64,000 bases of DNA from Emydura subglobosa (GCA_007922225.1 ML679959.1:27440152-27504151); one strand, 5' to 3'; numbered from the stretch's first letter, positions 23,791-36,679 are shown. Numbers and translations are program-made. The notes: generated by a model not told the origin, from the letters alone.

Positions 23791-25439
23791 GGGTCAGGTC
23801 CTTCAGCTAGATAGAGGAAGGAAAAAAAGAAAGTGACAGATGCAGGTAGCAGAGGAGGGAGCCTCGAACCCTTTTGAAAGTAGGCCAACTGAAAGAGATG
23901 GACTCTGTGCGTTCATGGAATGATCTGCTGCATGGGGCACTGGCTGAGTTTGAGCTTGGGACCTGAAACACCAACAAGGAGGCTTGAATTCCATGGGGTG
24001 AAGGAGGAGTAGCTCTCCTGCTGAGTTGGGGTAGTAGATGCTGAGCCTCTTGCATGGACAAGTCACCATGTGACACCCCGCCCCCCTTCCTATGGCAGTG
24101 TGTTACACACACACGTGCACACACGTGTGTTTGTCTTGACACATATGTATGTTCCTGCAGGTTCATGCATTCCGGCGTATGTGGCTGCATGAGCTGAGAT
24201 GCATTCCTGACTCTGGACATGCATGTTCATGTGTGAATGTGTCCATACATGTGCGTGTTCATATATAGGGGACAGATAAACCCTCACTCCTTGCCTAGGG
24301 AAGCAAGAAGCCATTGCAGAGAACACAGTGCTCCACTCATGAAGCATTTTCTTCTGCTCCTTTCAAGTAAAACGTCCACTGGAGAAACCTGCGTAAATGG
24401 TGCGTAAAGCTTTTATGAATCAAGCCCTTAATCAGAAATTAGGACTGCTCTGCACATCCTTCAGACCTAACAGCCCTTTAATAAATTCATTACATTAATT
24501 TACAACACGCGGTTTAGGACGAGTTCTCGGCTCTTGGCCGGGCTCTTTCCCTGAAGCGAGAGAAGCGCATTAACAACTCAAATGTGTTCTGCATTCGTGT
24601 GGAGGGGGCACCCCTGGATACTTAGCCCTTCGAGGGAGACTCTGGGCTGTAGAACAACATCACAGTGGTGTGATGGGACCACCGCCGACTTCATGAATTT
24701 TAGATGCCTGGAAGAAATTATCTCTTTTGCCGGTCCCTTGCTGGGCTCAATCAGTCGCTCCGTGGTTGGTGATAATTAACAGCCAGTGTGATGCAAGGGG
24801 GACATTTTAAACACTGTTTGACACCAAGCCTCCCACCCTCATTCTGACCCCCCCGCCCCCATGCATTTCCACTCTGCTTGGTATCGCTTGCTTTCCCTGA
24901 AGATGACAGTGATCAGCAAATCCATCCCATGTTCCTAGCAGCAAGGCGATGGACTTTTGTACACCCAAGCTGGGTGTTTCCACCCAAACCTTGCCCTCTG
25001 GTAATGAGCTAGAACAACATCCGTGAGAAACCGCTGTACTACAGCAATGAGCAGACGCAATCAGCTAAGACCAGCTGTCCATGCGGGCTCCAGCTTCTGC
25101 AAGTGGGAAGTCCTTGGGTGGATGGGGTCCAAGGGCACTTTGCTCCTAGAGGTGCTTGTATTGGAAAGACAACACTTTCTCCTCTCTGTTCTGCCCAGGG
25201 TTAGCAATTTCAGACGCCTGCTGGAGAGAGATGCAGTCCCGTTCCCCAGCAGAGCAGTAGGTAGTTCTGGCGACTGCCCGCTCACGAGAACCCATACAGA
25301 CAAAAAATGCTTTGCTCTTACGAAGCCGCCTTTCACCTGAGGATCTTGTAGAGATGTGCAAACACGAATGGATGACGGGTGCTGTAGACAAACATAATTC
25401 TCACAACCTCTCTTCTTGGGAGGGCTGGGAGTTCTTACC
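23791..25439. other. Gene-free stretch with TG/CA-rich segment
   Basis: Positions 24,097-24,270 are rich in CACACGTG and ATGTG words (degenerate alternating purine-pyrimidine). Positions 24,365-24,790 have AT-rich TAATTTAC/TTCATTACATTAATTT text typical of conserved non-coding DNA. No gene. Confidence 0.4.
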
Positions 25440-25680
25440 CCCCTATTAACAGATGGGGAAACTGAGGCAGAGAGGCCCAGATCCTCAAAGGTATTTAGGC
25501 ACTTAACTCCCATTGAATTCAAGTTAGACACCTAAATGCCTGTGAGGGCCTGGGCCAGAGAGCTGAAGCGACTTACTGAAGATCACAAAGCAGCAGAACC
25601 AGGACTAGACGCCAAGAGTCCTGTCTCCCTTTTCTTTGCTCTAACCACTGAACAAACTCCCGCTGCTCTGCACTGGTGTC
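25440..25680 (-). mobile_element. MIR/CORE-type SINE, split by a MITE
   Basis: On the plus strand it reads ACAGATGGGGAAACTGAGGC, then after the MITE GAAGCGACTTACTGAAGATC and CTCTAACCACTGAACAA, which is the reverse complement of the SINE. The insertion sits inside the GAGGCAGAGAG...CTGAAG block. Confidence 0.8.
25474..25556. mobile_element. Palindromic MITE, family A, nested in SINE
   Basis: GGCCCAGATCCTCAAAGGTA at the left is the reverse complement, with few changes, of the right end ending GTGAGGGCCTGGGCC. AGAGA lies on both sides (25,469-25,473 and 25,557-25,561), a possible 5-bp target duplication. It is 83 bp and nearly fully self-complementary. Confidence 0.85.
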
Positions 25681-25879
25681 GGAGTTAGAGCTTTGGTTTG
25701 CAAAGTACCTCTCACACCCACAGAGGAGGCTTGGCCTGAGCCGGGATCACAGAAGCTAGAGGAAAAGACTGTTAGACCAAGTCTCTTCACCTGCAATAGC
25801 AGCATCTAGCACTCTGACAGCTGTGGGATGGAGACTGGCCTGGCACTACATTTGACACCAGCCAAACTGGGCCCCCCGA

Positions 25880-26210
25880 GCGAGGGTGGCCTGGTGACTA
25901 GAGTAATGGACTGGGATTTAGTAAACAGGCGTTCTAATCCTCATTCTAATCTAATAATAATCTCACCTAATCTAATCCTCATTCTAATCTAATAATAATC
26001 TCACCTAATCTAATCCTCATTCTAATCTAATAATAATCTCACCTAATCTAATCCTCATTCTATGGTTTGGCCTGCTGGGAGGTTGCTTCCTCTCCCCTCT
26101 TCTTGTGCCTTTTCTATTTAAGCTGTCAGCTCTTGGGGGGGCTGGGACGGTCTCTCCCCATATGCCTGTGCAGTGCCTAGCACACTAGAGCCCTGAGCTC
26201 GGGGCGGGCT
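25880..26210 (+). mobile_element. SINE enclosing a 38-bp tandem array
   Basis: The head GGTGGCCTGGTGACTAGAGT and the tail GCAGTGCCTAGCACACTAGA are SINE blocks. The tandem array sits between them and was presumably produced from SINE sequence by slippage. Confidence 0.6.
25935..26061 (+). repeat. 38-bp tandem repeat, about 3.3 units
   Basis: Units start at 25,935, 25,973, 26,011 and 26,049, exactly 38 bp apart, each beginning TAATCCTCATTCTAATCTAA. The three full units look identical, which suggests recent expansion or an assembly effect. Confidence 0.95.
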
Positions 26211-26691
26211 TTTGAGCGTGCCTGTATCACCAATCGTCACAAAGCCCTGGTTTCCCTCCTTTGGCTGAGCTTGATCGTTCGGCATTTCCTTAACAGTGAC
26301 CCACAAGTGGCATCCCGCCTAACTATTTGCTGAGGGTTGGCGATGCTCTGCCAAACCTAAGGGAGAGTTAGCTGCTTGAATCTGGCCCTCTGGTGGGGTG
26401 GAGGGGGTTATCCCTCCAAAGCCCAGTATGTGGGCTAATTCAAAACCACCCAGCCCGTGGACCACTCACTTATACTAGCACAGATAAAAGCAGCTCCATT
26501 GCATTCAGTAATCACACCCATGTAAGGGAGAAAAGAGCCAGCCGCACACTCTGACTACAGAGATCAGAGCCGTGTTTAATTGCTGAGCCCCGTTTCCAGT
26601 TTGTGGGCCTAGGTGGATGTATGACACATATGAATGGCTGGTCACTCCATAGGGGGAACTCCTCATTGCAGACTGGCAGGGGATGGGACGG

Positions 26692-26812
26692 TAGGTAGAC
26701 CAGGTAGCAAGTGTGAAAAATCGGTACAGGGGTGGTGGAGGGTAATAGGTGCCCATAGAAGAAAAAGCACTGAATATCAGGACTGTCCCTATAAAATCGG
26801 GTCACCCTATGG
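26692..26812 (-). mobile_element. AGGGTGACC-type MITE
   Basis: The right end CCTATAAAATCGGGTCACCCT and interior AATATCAGGACTGTCCC, GGGTAATAGGTGCCCATAG and GTGAAAAATCGGTACAGGGG match a MITE I recognise as common in turtles and crocodilians. The left end is decayed. Confidence 0.6.
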
Positions 26813-27049
26813 GGTGCATTGCACAGCCGGTGTAGTCCTGTCCCAGGGCTAAATAGAAGAATTTCTCCTCCAGCCATGGTGGCAGCCTGGCACCTTTCAC
26901 AGCTGCGACGTTCGCTTTACAAACCACGCCACTGTCAGTCAGAATGTACAAATCCAAGCCCCCCCGCTCGAGCCCTCGCTCAGCGACAGCCTGGTGAGCT
27001 GGCCCGCGCTTCGAAATAAGACCTGCTGCTGTCCATGGCAACATGCTGA

Positions 27050-27333
27050 CAGAACCATTTATCTACAGAGTCAGAGCCTGTCAACACGGCCAGCGCATTT
27101 GTAGTGACGCAGCTGCACCGCTGCCGTGCGTCTGGCGAGGACGCCCTACGCCGACGGGCCAGTGCATAGCAAAACCACCTCCGTGAACGGCAGAAGCTAT
27201 CCTGCCAACATAGCCCTGGGCACACGGGCACTTACGTTGCTGTAACTATGTCGCTCTGGGGAGGGGTGGTTATTAACACGCCCTGAACGCCATAATCTAC
27301 GCCGACATATGCTGTAGTGTAGACATAACCTTA
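27050..27333. mobile_element. GTGTAGACAT-type DNA transposon remnant
   Basis: The right end TGTAGTGTAGACATAACCTT is characteristic. The interior has GCCGAC/GTCGC-rich text. The left end near TTATCTACAGAGTC is decayed. Confidence 0.55.
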
Positions 27334-27389
27334 AAAACACAATAATGGGGCTATAGGATTTAATAGAGAACTATTTGGCAGCTGTAGAA

Positions 27390-28110
27390 TTTGCTGACCA
27401 ATATATTCTGGCTACCGCACATACACGTTCTATTGATAACATGTGTTATCTGCACAATATATATGAATTAAGTACAAATATTTCGCATAGATATAGCAGT
27501 TATATAGCCTAAATTGGCTTGTACATTTATTATAATCCTAGTCACTTATGCGAAGTATCCCATAACATTTTGCATTAGCTGTAATAAGCTTTGGTTTAAG
27601 TAGATGAGAAAACTGTCAGTATCATTTCCTCATAGCCACAGCCAGAGAGTTACCCTGACAAGCTTATTTAACCTGGGATAGGATGAGGAGGTGCCTTTGG
27701 TACCTTGAATGCTTGTTTTCCGAACAAAGAGAAGGGGTACACCGTGGTACCAGAAAAAACAAGGCAAAAAAAGCTGATTGGTTGAATCTAGTTTCAAATG
27801 GCGTGCACGATACTTTCTCTTTGTAAACACACAGGGTATAAAAAGATGGCTTTAAGGGTGTTATTTTGGGGAGCACATCTTCTGCGTAAGGGGCATGTTC
27901 CATCGCTGTATGAGATGGCTGCTAGAAAACTGGCATTTTATAGAACCTTTTTCCTGTCCCATGTTAATAAACCTGTTTCAGACCGGCTGCTTAGTCTCGT
28001 AAGAATATTTCATAATGAACCAAAAGGTGGTCAAGGAATTGACTATGCAATTGATCAACAAATTCTAGAGGCTGGCTTAAAACAAAATTCTGTAGAAGCA
28101 CAGCACTCTC
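27390..28110 (+). mobile_element. Putative solo LTR of an endogenous retrovirus
   Basis: An AT-rich U3-like stretch from about 27,390 (TGTAGAATTTGCTGACC) is followed by GATTGGTT (inverted CCAAT, about 27,775), a TATA box TATAAAAAG at 27,837-27,845, and an AATAAA at 27,966-27,971 about 130 bp further on, then a U5-like region. That order and spacing is that of a retroviral LTR. No gag, pol or env homology flanks it. A 172-codon open frame at 27,798-28,316 lies across the R/U5 region; I treat it as chance. Ends and target duplication are not defined. Confidence 0.45.
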
Positions 28111-28214
28111 GATTCCGCTTTATAGAGTTAAAGAGAAATTTCCACAGAAATTGTTTCAGCCCCATTCAGTCCACGGGAAATTTCCATCAAGGATGCAAGC
28201 TGGCCAGTGTTGTT

Positions 28215-28430
28215 TGCATTACAGCAGCACCTCGCTCTGGACCAGGGCCCCCTTGGACTGGGCACTGTGCAAATATAGAGAGAGATAATCCCTTCCCCCA
28301 AGAGTTCATAATCTAAAAAGCATCACACGGAGGGGAAAGTCACCCAACAGGTCAGCGGCAGACCGGGGAATTGAACCAGGTCTCCTACATCCAAGTCTAG
28401 TGCTCCATCTACTAAACACCACTGCCTCTC
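28215..28430 (-). mobile_element. MIR/CORE-type SINE
   Basis: The plus strand shows ACTGGGCACTGTGCAAATAT, CAAGAGTTCATAATCTAAAA, GGGGAATTGAACCAGGTCTCC and CACCACTGCCTCTC, the reverse complement of a complete element. Confidence 0.8.
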
Positions 28431-30194
28431 TGGAAAAAATGCTTTCCCCTTTTTTCTGAGCATCCCTCCCCAACATCACATGAGCTACCCTGTAACAGCC
28501 TCATCCTGCATCCTGGGAGTCAGGGGGAGCTTCGCCAGTGAATCCAGGACACATGGGATCAGTCTCTTTTCCCCTGCACCCATCCGTCCATCAGCAGAAA
28601 ACCTTGCCTCTCACTTGACTGAGATAACAGCTTTCTCCCCTGCCAGAGACATTTCCAGCCTCCCCTCCCCACTCACCCGCAAAAGGAGTGGGAGTGTGGG
28701 GACAAGCACCTGCGCTTGTGCACCTCCCTGTGTGATTTCCCATTGGGCTGTGTTCTGTGCCTGGTGGCCTATTTACCTCTGCTTTATTAATGATCCCTAA
28801 TTAATTAGTTCCGTGTCTAAATGCTGTTACGTTGAGGCTCACCATGCCTCTGAGTTCCTGTGGGAAACTGCCCAGACTCGAAGAGTGTAGAGCATAATGA
28901 GGGTGGTCTGAGGTAAGCTCCTTCCCTCTCTCTCTTCTGCCAGGGGAAGAAAACATCCCTTGCTTTGATTGCTCCTTCTGGCTGGGGATGAGAAGCAGCC
29001 CTGGCTCGTTAAAGAGGGCATGAGCTGAAGCAAGAATGAGTCCTGAGTGCAGGCACCTGGGAGAGGAGGCAGACTCTTATAAATAGTGTTACTGGGCTGG
29101 TATTAAGGAGGGGAAGGGATACAGATGAGACAGGGTGGGTGGAACTAGAGGAAGCAGCTAGGAGGTCTTGAGAGCACCCTGGATATTAGAAATAGACAAG
29201 AACTTTTAGGTTCCCACCTTGTCCCAAGCTAAAGTTGTTCCCTATAGTATATTCCTCCCTGTTTTCTCCCTGTCTACTTTCTTGTCACTTTCCTTGGGAG
29301 ATTCTTATATAGCCTAATATATCTCCCTGAAGGAAACAATCCTTGATATTCAGTTTTCTTTTTGCCTTTGCTCAGTTATAACCTCTATCACCACACCCAC
29401 AGCTCAATCTAAACAATTTTTCCCTCTATGCTATTTACACCTTTCAAACTCTAGCAGGGCAGGCTCACAATCTGGGTCTCTCTGCCCCAGAATTCTCTGC
29501 GGAGCTTCGAGCTGTGTAGGGCCATAGTTAACTCCCTGGCTGGCACTGGGCGGGGGGAGGTTCTTGCATTCACTCAGCATGTTGTCTGTGACATGACCAA
29601 GGAAGCTCTTGCTTTCCTCAAACAGCAGATCAATTTACCGGCCCAAACAAATATCCCTGTATGGGGAGATCCTGCTGCAATTTTTCACTGCGGAACAAAA
29701 TACTTTGCTTGTTCCCTCATGCAACAGAACAAAAAATCCTGATCTAATTTCACAGATCTCTTATCAGCTCTTAGAATTTCAGAGCAAAGGGATAAGTCTT
29801 AAATCATGTAAATACATCATAAAGGTCATTAACTTATTTGATTCTCCTTCCACTACCACTGCTAATTTTCAGTAGCTTTAAATGATCAAGTTAAACTGCA
29901 AATAGGCACAATTAATTTGAGAGCTTTGTCTGAAGATCCTCTTGCGCTCAGTCTGTACAAACACAGAACAAGATGAAAATTCTATACTGTGACATGATTC
30001 AAACAAATCGGTTTATGCCAGTCTTAGCTCTGAAATCAGGTCTCATCCTCCAATAAACAAATCTGAAATCCTTGATGATTTTTGATCCGAAGTGTGCAAA
30101 ATAGGCTGCATAGACGGCACGGAAAGTCACAGTTGCTGCCTGAAAGAGCTTACGGGGAAATGAGTGGGGTGGGAGAACAAACTGAATGGTGCGA
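28431..30194. other. Non-coding stretch, nothing recognised
   Basis: No exon or repeat is supported; AT content rises after 29,600. Confidence 0.4.
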
Positions 30195-30440
30195 AGAAGA
30201 GTATTAATACAATACAATATGGTGGCTATTATTGTGCCAGGTGCTGTACATACAGACAGTAAGAGATAGTCCCGACACCAAAGAGTTTACAATCTAAACA
30301 GACAAGAGAAGACAGGGTGGGGAAAAGAATGTAGAATTATCACCATTTTACGAAGGGGGAACTGAAACACAGATAACTTCCTCAAGGTTGCACAGACAGT
30401 CAGTGGCAGAGCAATTCTGTTCTCTTCAGTGTTAGATCCT
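30195..30440 (-). mobile_element. MIR/CORE-type SINE
   Basis: GTGCCAGGTGCTGTACATAC, AAGAGTTTACAATCTAAAC, CACCATTTTACGAAGGGG and GTCAGTGGCAGAGC occur in reverse-complement order of the SINE. Confidence 0.75.
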
Positions 30441-30549
30441 CCTGCTGCACGCCTCACCATAGTCATCATCGTGACTAGCATCTGCCGCGGTGTTTGTTCC
30501 CTTGCCCTCTCCCCAGGGGGAGAAGTGCGTGCAGAGGGCTGGCGTGTTT

Positions 30550-30740
30550 TGGATTTTTGTAAACTACATACGTTTGTTACAGAAGGTAGATCAAAGTGCA
30601 CCTTGCACTTAGAAAGGAAGGTGGGTGGGTTTGTGATGGTACTTAGTTCCTGGGGGAGTTTGTTCCAGAGGCTTGGGCTGGCCTCTGAGAAAGCTGTCTC
30701 CTCCACACATCTGGGAACTGAAGCCAGAGTTTCTGGTCCC
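30550..30740 (-). mobile_element. LINE fragment (CR1/L2 clade RT C-terminus)
   Basis: The minus-strand translation has SPSLWNKLPQEL followed by a TFLSKCKVHF-like block, the motif order that ends the ORF2 of CR1/L2-clade LINEs. It is short and decayed. Confidence 0.45.
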
Positions 30741-33345
30741 CCAGTCCAGTGCCTTAACCACAGTCTAACCCTTTTGTGCAGACATCTGCAAGTGGTCGGA
30801 CAGGGCAAGGCCTGTGTGTATTTGTATATCAATATACAGCTATCACCAGAAGATGAGATATTATCAATATTATTGACTCACTTGAAAGGCAGATGGAATC
30901 AGGCCTCAGTGAAGATATTCTGGATTGGCATAATTATAAATGAAATAAAAATCTGACCTGATATAGATCCAGTCTCATCTCCCTTTTCCTTCACAAGCCA
31001 TTCCCTCAAATAATTATTAATTTTTAGCTCCATCCTGAAAGTGGAAGGACCAAAAAAGCAATAACAGCAGCCTGGACATTTCAAACTCTTGTGGGGCTGG
31101 AATGTCATTATTTTTCCAGCAAAGATTGTTGAATCTTTTCTAGTTTTAATGTCTTGGGTGGCCAGAGTTTTAGCTTCCCTTGGGTATTTAAACACCCTCA
31201 GAAGCCATTTATTGTGTTATCTATATCTTCACCAGCAACATCATCCCACAATCACAGCATTACTGAATTATATTCAGCAAATAAGATATAATTAGCGCAA
31301 AGCTCCGTTTTAGACTTAGATCCCACTAGATGCTCCAAGGTACAGTGTATTGAAGTTCAGTTCAGAGGATCAGTTATACAAAGGAGTTCCAGAGATAACT
31401 AATTAAGTTAATCACCTCAACAGAACCAATTATATACATTGTTTTCTTATCATATAGGGTTCTCTGTACAAAGTCAGCTGTTTTATAGAGACTGTCTGGT
31501 CAACAGCGAAAGGAACATGAAGGACAAGGTTTAAAGACCACACAAGGTTATCATCTCATTGGCTCAGTCTCATCTGCTTCTTGTATCTCCCAGATGTCTA
31601 CAGACCTAGATGGCAAACTCTTGGGGGCAAGAGACTATCTCATTGCTATATGTTCGCATAGCATCTAGCACACTGGGGCCCTGGCCTGTAGGGTAATAAT
31701 ATATATTATTATATATTACACGGGGTTGGTATAATAGATATAGTCAATTATGGAGCATTTAATCCATCCTATGCTTCTCTGTTAAAATCAGCTAAGGATA
31801 GTGCGTTTCTTTTCCAGCCATGAAATCCTCAGTTGACAGGTTCTATAGTATCATTATTATTAAGTGTTTTGTTTTCAAGAGGGGGACACAGGTAGAGATA
31901 AAAGGACTACACTTTGCACGTGTGTTTTTTTGCATGCAGCCTAGATATCCACATCTACAAAGCTCAGATCCCAATTTATACTTTCTCACCCTTGCAGGTT
32001 TCTGGATACTCTGGTCTGACTCTGTGCACAGACACAGACCTCACTTACAAAGGTCAAACCTGGATCCAGATCCTAGGCTCTTAGGTGCCTCTGTGAGGAA
32101 TTCAGTCTAAATATCTAAACCAGCCCATCTGGATGTGGATCCTTGGTCCATCTTCACCAAAGTTTGGGTGGTGTTTGGATCCGCATTCTAGTTCTGGCTC
32201 ATCTCACGACATGCACACAGGAGTTACAGATTTGGAACACCACATTCCAGCTGTTGGAATACAGGGCTCACAGCTGGCACACATCAGCATAAGTCCTTGG
32301 CAGCCAAGGGCAGTTTGAACTCAATGGAGCCCTTTTGAGGATCTGGTTTAAAACTGGTCAACGGTGCAACAAGCTGTCAGCAGATGTTAAGTGTAATCCT
32401 GAAATGACAGTAAAGAACCCATATCGCTCCTATGAATAGCTTTCAGATGATATTATCTATCAAGCTTTCCTTCTCTTTGAACTGGGTGATCTATATTCTG
32501 AATAGATATTCTTATACGGCATCTGGGGGTGTTTGTTAAATGAGGTGCTAACCAGGCATTGACAGTCCTGTGATAATTTTGTGGCTTCGTAAAGGAACAA
32601 CTTATTTATCAGTTGAATATACGGGGGCAGAGGAGAAGGGACCAGGAAGCACAGATACATTTGTGTTTTATCTTCTCCCATGTTGTTAATGGTTCTCTGA
32701 GCAGCTGTTACTTGGGAACGGTCCTTTACCTCCGCAGATGTCTGAAATGATTTTCCAATTAGCCAAACTTTCAGGTTGGCTCCCTTGAGTTCCACAGAGA
32801 GTTCTTCACAGGAGATGTTAATTTGCAGAGTGCTTGTCATTTCCAGCCTTCTAACTCATCACGTTAACCATCCCTCCCTGCTACAAGCATGAAAACAACC
32901 TTCTGTAGCAGCCTGTGCACATCCAGCTAGATGCGAAAGGGTACATTTACCTTACGCCCAGTGAAATGCCGGCGAGCTCATGACAACAATTTCAGCAGCG
33001 CTGAGTTAATTAAGGACAAGGGGGCCAGATTCCTCAGTACCTTGTATTTACACCACTGTAAAGTGCTACCAGATCAGAACCAGAGCGTTTCACACCTGGT
33101 TTGTGCTGGTGCAAATGAGCATGCAAGGTGCATGCTAAGGGTGATCTGGGCCCAGGACCTTTTGCTGATTCAGACCCCAATTCCGCACCGTGATCTAATG
33201 CCCACATGCAGCCCGTGGGGATCCAGGAGGGCACAGTGGCTTGGGTAGGTGTATTTGCAGTTCAGGGCTCCAGTACTTCAGCTTTTATGGATGACAACAT
33301 TTGATAACGTGGGTCCCACTTCGCAGTGATTCATTTGTGAAGAGG
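30741..33345. other. Mostly non-coding; one SINE tail
   Basis: 31,610-31,715 (+) carries the SINE-type tail GATGGCAAACTCTTGGGGGC ... GCATCTAGCACACTGGGGCC followed by an ATATTATTATAT run. The rest is unassigned. Confidence 0.45.
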
Positions 33346-33425
33346 TCGGGTAATCATAGAAGATCAGGGTTGGGATGGACTTCAGGAGGTCATCTAGTCC
33401 AACACCTGATCCCCCAACCAGGGAA
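33346..33425 (-). mobile_element. CR1 3' tail fragment
   Basis: AATCATAGAAGATCAGGGTTG ... GGAGGTCATCTAGTCCAAC is the reverse complement of the CR1 3' UTR end. Confidence 0.85.
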
Positions 33426-33719
33426 AACTAACTTCAGCGTCTTCTCTTCTGGTGAGCGTTGTGTGTCCCAGTCAGTGGTTAGCTAGGTACAGATTACAGC
33501 AAGTGTCTGCTGCCTTGAGGCCTCTGTGCGGATTCCATACTCTACCCAGCAGTCCATCCTGTGACTGCTTCTTCCAGGCCAGAGGGAATGGAGATGCTAC
33601 GAGCAAGGACAGAGGTTAGCTGCAGCCCCAGGGAGAACCACAGGGTCTGCCTGCATCCTGCAACTTGAATCTCTTTCTAACAGATCTGCTCTTGCTCCGC
33701 CAGAAGTTACGAGCTGGAT

Positions 33720-33830
33720 GCAGAGATCACTGGGTGAAATTCTCTGGCCTGTGTTATTCAGGAGGTCAGACTGAATTATCATAACAGTCCTGTCTGGCCT
33801 GGACATCTGTGAAAATCCCCTGCTGTTCCA
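33720..33830 (+). mobile_element. CR1 3' tail fragment
   Basis: GTGAAATTCTCTGGCCTGTG, CAGGAGGTCAGACTGAATTA and TCCTGTCTGGCCTGGACATC. Confidence 0.75.
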
Positions 33831-36679
33831 CCGCTGGGCCTCTCCTGTGCAGAGACTAAACAATGTTCACAAATTCTCTGCTCTTTTTGGTTCACGAGGG
33901 ACTACTCTGAGCCCACTTGACTTGACTTGCCTTCACCTTCCATCCAGTAACATTTCAACTCGCTTCTTTCAATGAGGACTTCTATATTTAATTGATTTTT
34001 CATGGGCGGCACTCTGATGCTGCGGGGTTGGGTGGCAGTATAGAGCCCTAACGTCCAGCTGGGTCCAGTGCTTAATTTGTAATGAAAGAGGTGCTGGGGC
34101 TCAAGCAATTTTTCCCCCTGTCAGTAACTGATGCGGCAAGCCCAGAGGTACAGGGACTGTGAACTGCCATGCCTAGGGGTGCTGGGGCTCAGCCCTGATA
34201 AGCCCTGGCAGAAATGAAATGCTGGCTAGGTCTCCATAGCTAACAGCCGATGCGCTAACCCAGACAGCCTGCCCTGTGCAAAACAAACCTGGTGGCTGCA
34301 GCTGTCTAGCTGCACGCACGTGAGGCCCAGCCGATCTCTGGGCATTACATGCTGGTTGCTCCTACATGAGGTGTACTGAGGGAGAGTTCATTAGAGAAGG
34401 CCACCTGGTACCAATATGTGGCAGCAACGGATGGTGGCAGGAAACCAGCTGCTTTGCACTGTGATTTGAGCAAGGCTTAAATGAGCTCCTGATTGTCAGC
34501 AGCTTGATTCTCCTCTCGGCATCTGTTTGACTGGGGAATCTCCCAGTTCACAGCTGTCAAACATTAATATGGATACTGGCAATCCACAAGCGCACCCGTG
34601 AGATTCTAGCGCTTCAAAAGCCAGTGCTGGGCCTCTGAACAGGGCAGAGTCTCACGGATCAGCCTCTCGGCACTCTTGAAGCAATCCGCCGCGGTCATTG
34701 TTTTCAGAGCCAGCTGCCGCTCACTCTCCAGCCCTTCTTTTGGGCTCTGTTGAATTACCCGAGCGAGAACCTTCGTCTGGCCTCCTCCCGCAGTTGAGGT
34801 TTGTTTGGCAGTGAGTGGATGGGAATCTCTTTGGCGTTATTCCACTCACATCACTGCAGGAAGGAAATCAGCAGCTGCTGCTGGATGCTAGCTAGGCTTT
34901 CCCGGTCCCCTGGGGCTGTGTAGCGCCAGGAACAGCCTGATGCACAGGTGACATTCCTCTGTCCCAGTACATGACTCATGACATTAAGCTGAGCTGATTC
35001 AAGCCCCGGCATGTCAACCCCCCGGCTCCCTACAGGAGACTGCAGATGGAAAACGCCTACATCTGTGTTCAAAGGGGAGAGCTCCCTTACAAACGTCTGT
35101 ACAGCCACGGTAGTGCAGGCTCACTCCTTGACTTATAGTCAAAGGCTTCAACCGTGCCATTGAGAAGCAATCCCAGCAAGAGAGATGGGACAAAGTCATG
35201 CCCACTCTCCCTCCACAGGGAGTTCTGGAGAGGCCCACACCTTACCAAAGGTGTGCTCAGTGCTTGTTTAGAGCAGCAGGAGTTATAGTGTATCAGGATC
35301 AAACTGCAGCCAATCTAGCCTTCCTGGTAAATTCACTAATATCTGAAGCAACATAAGAGGTTCACAGGGGTGAAGGCCAGTATGTTGCGGCTCTGACTGT
35401 AACACTTTTATTAGTGTCTGATAAAGGCATTAAATTTAGGCTCAGGGCAGGTTGATCTGAAGTCAGTGGGCGTCTTTCCATATGCCTCACTGGGCTCAAG
35501 GAATCGCTGAAGCATTAGCTTTTGCTAACAGAAGCGTATTCCACATTGTTGCAGGGGTGTGCAACTGTGTATATGCAGCTGTGGGTGGACGTAGCCTCTA
35601 CTTCTGAATAAAAACGTGCAGTGATTGTTTAAGATGTATATGGTGGTAGCATCTACAGGCCATCCAGGTCGGAGCCCCACGGGGCTGAGTGCTGTCCAAA
35701 CATATAGCAAATGACAGCCCTTGCTGGGTCAACCTGCAAGGAACCCAGAGGGAGGGAGATAGGTTGCAAAAGAGAAGAGTTTGAAGGAGGCCCTGGGAAG
35801 TGAGTCTGTGTGCACATGGCTGGAAATGCTAGCTGTGTCTGCAGCACCTCTGTAAGTAGAGCTCAGTAAAGAACCACTTTAGTTTTGTTTTCCAACCTCT
35901 GTTTGATGGCTTTTTTGGGAGTGGTTCTGGCAACGTGCATCCATGACGTGTATCTCAAACCCACTCTAATCTATGCATTGAAATTTCCCCCAGATCAATT
36001 GCCATGTAAAATTGACATGATGTATAACTCAGTTTGGTATTGAACTGAACCCTGGAGCTGTCTGAGATTCTATGTTGTTGATTTTTTTTCTTTGTTCAGA
36101 TGGAAAATTAAATGGTTTTTAAAATAATAAATGTACACCCTGGAGAGAAATACTTGTCTTCTCCATCGGTGCAGTGATGCTGACCTCCTGTCGAGCAAGG
36201 AGTAATGAAGGTAATTGAAAAGTTTTTATTACTTTTCGGGTCAATTTCCCTTGTCTTATGTAGTGTCAGAAATGCACGTGTGTCTGGCAAAGCCATCCTT
36301 GTTCTAGGCAGGGTAACAAGCCTTGCTTTAGAAACACGCACTATTAAAGCCAGCAGCTGCATTCTCCACAGCCTCACCCCTTGTGCAATCCCTGCTGCGC
36401 AAGGTTAGCGCCAAGTGGGTGACACACTCAGTTTGCACAGATATAAATGACCACACCAAGTGCCAGGGCCTTAGCATCCACCTCAGCCACGTCCTGCTCG
36501 ATTTATTCATGTAAAACTCACTGAGTTTACCACTGACCCCACTGGATAATTGGAAGGAGAAAGGCAGCCTGGATTTGGCTGTTTTTCTGGTCCGCGTGTG
36601 TGTCTTAGTTTGCCGACCAGCAGCAGTTTGACTGCGCTCAGGCCTGCAAAGGGACAGCGGATTATTTCCCCTTACGGTC
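33831..36679. other. Non-coding stretch
   Basis: No gene is supported. About 34,080-34,200 has repeat-like GGTGCTGGGGCTCA words twice. About 34,480-34,620 has single-copy-looking text (CAGCTGTCAAACATTAATAT). Confidence 0.35.

Noticed and set aside
27798..28316. 172-codon open frame
   Set aside because: It spans the TATA to U5 part of an LTR-like element and then runs into a SINE; no homology recognised.
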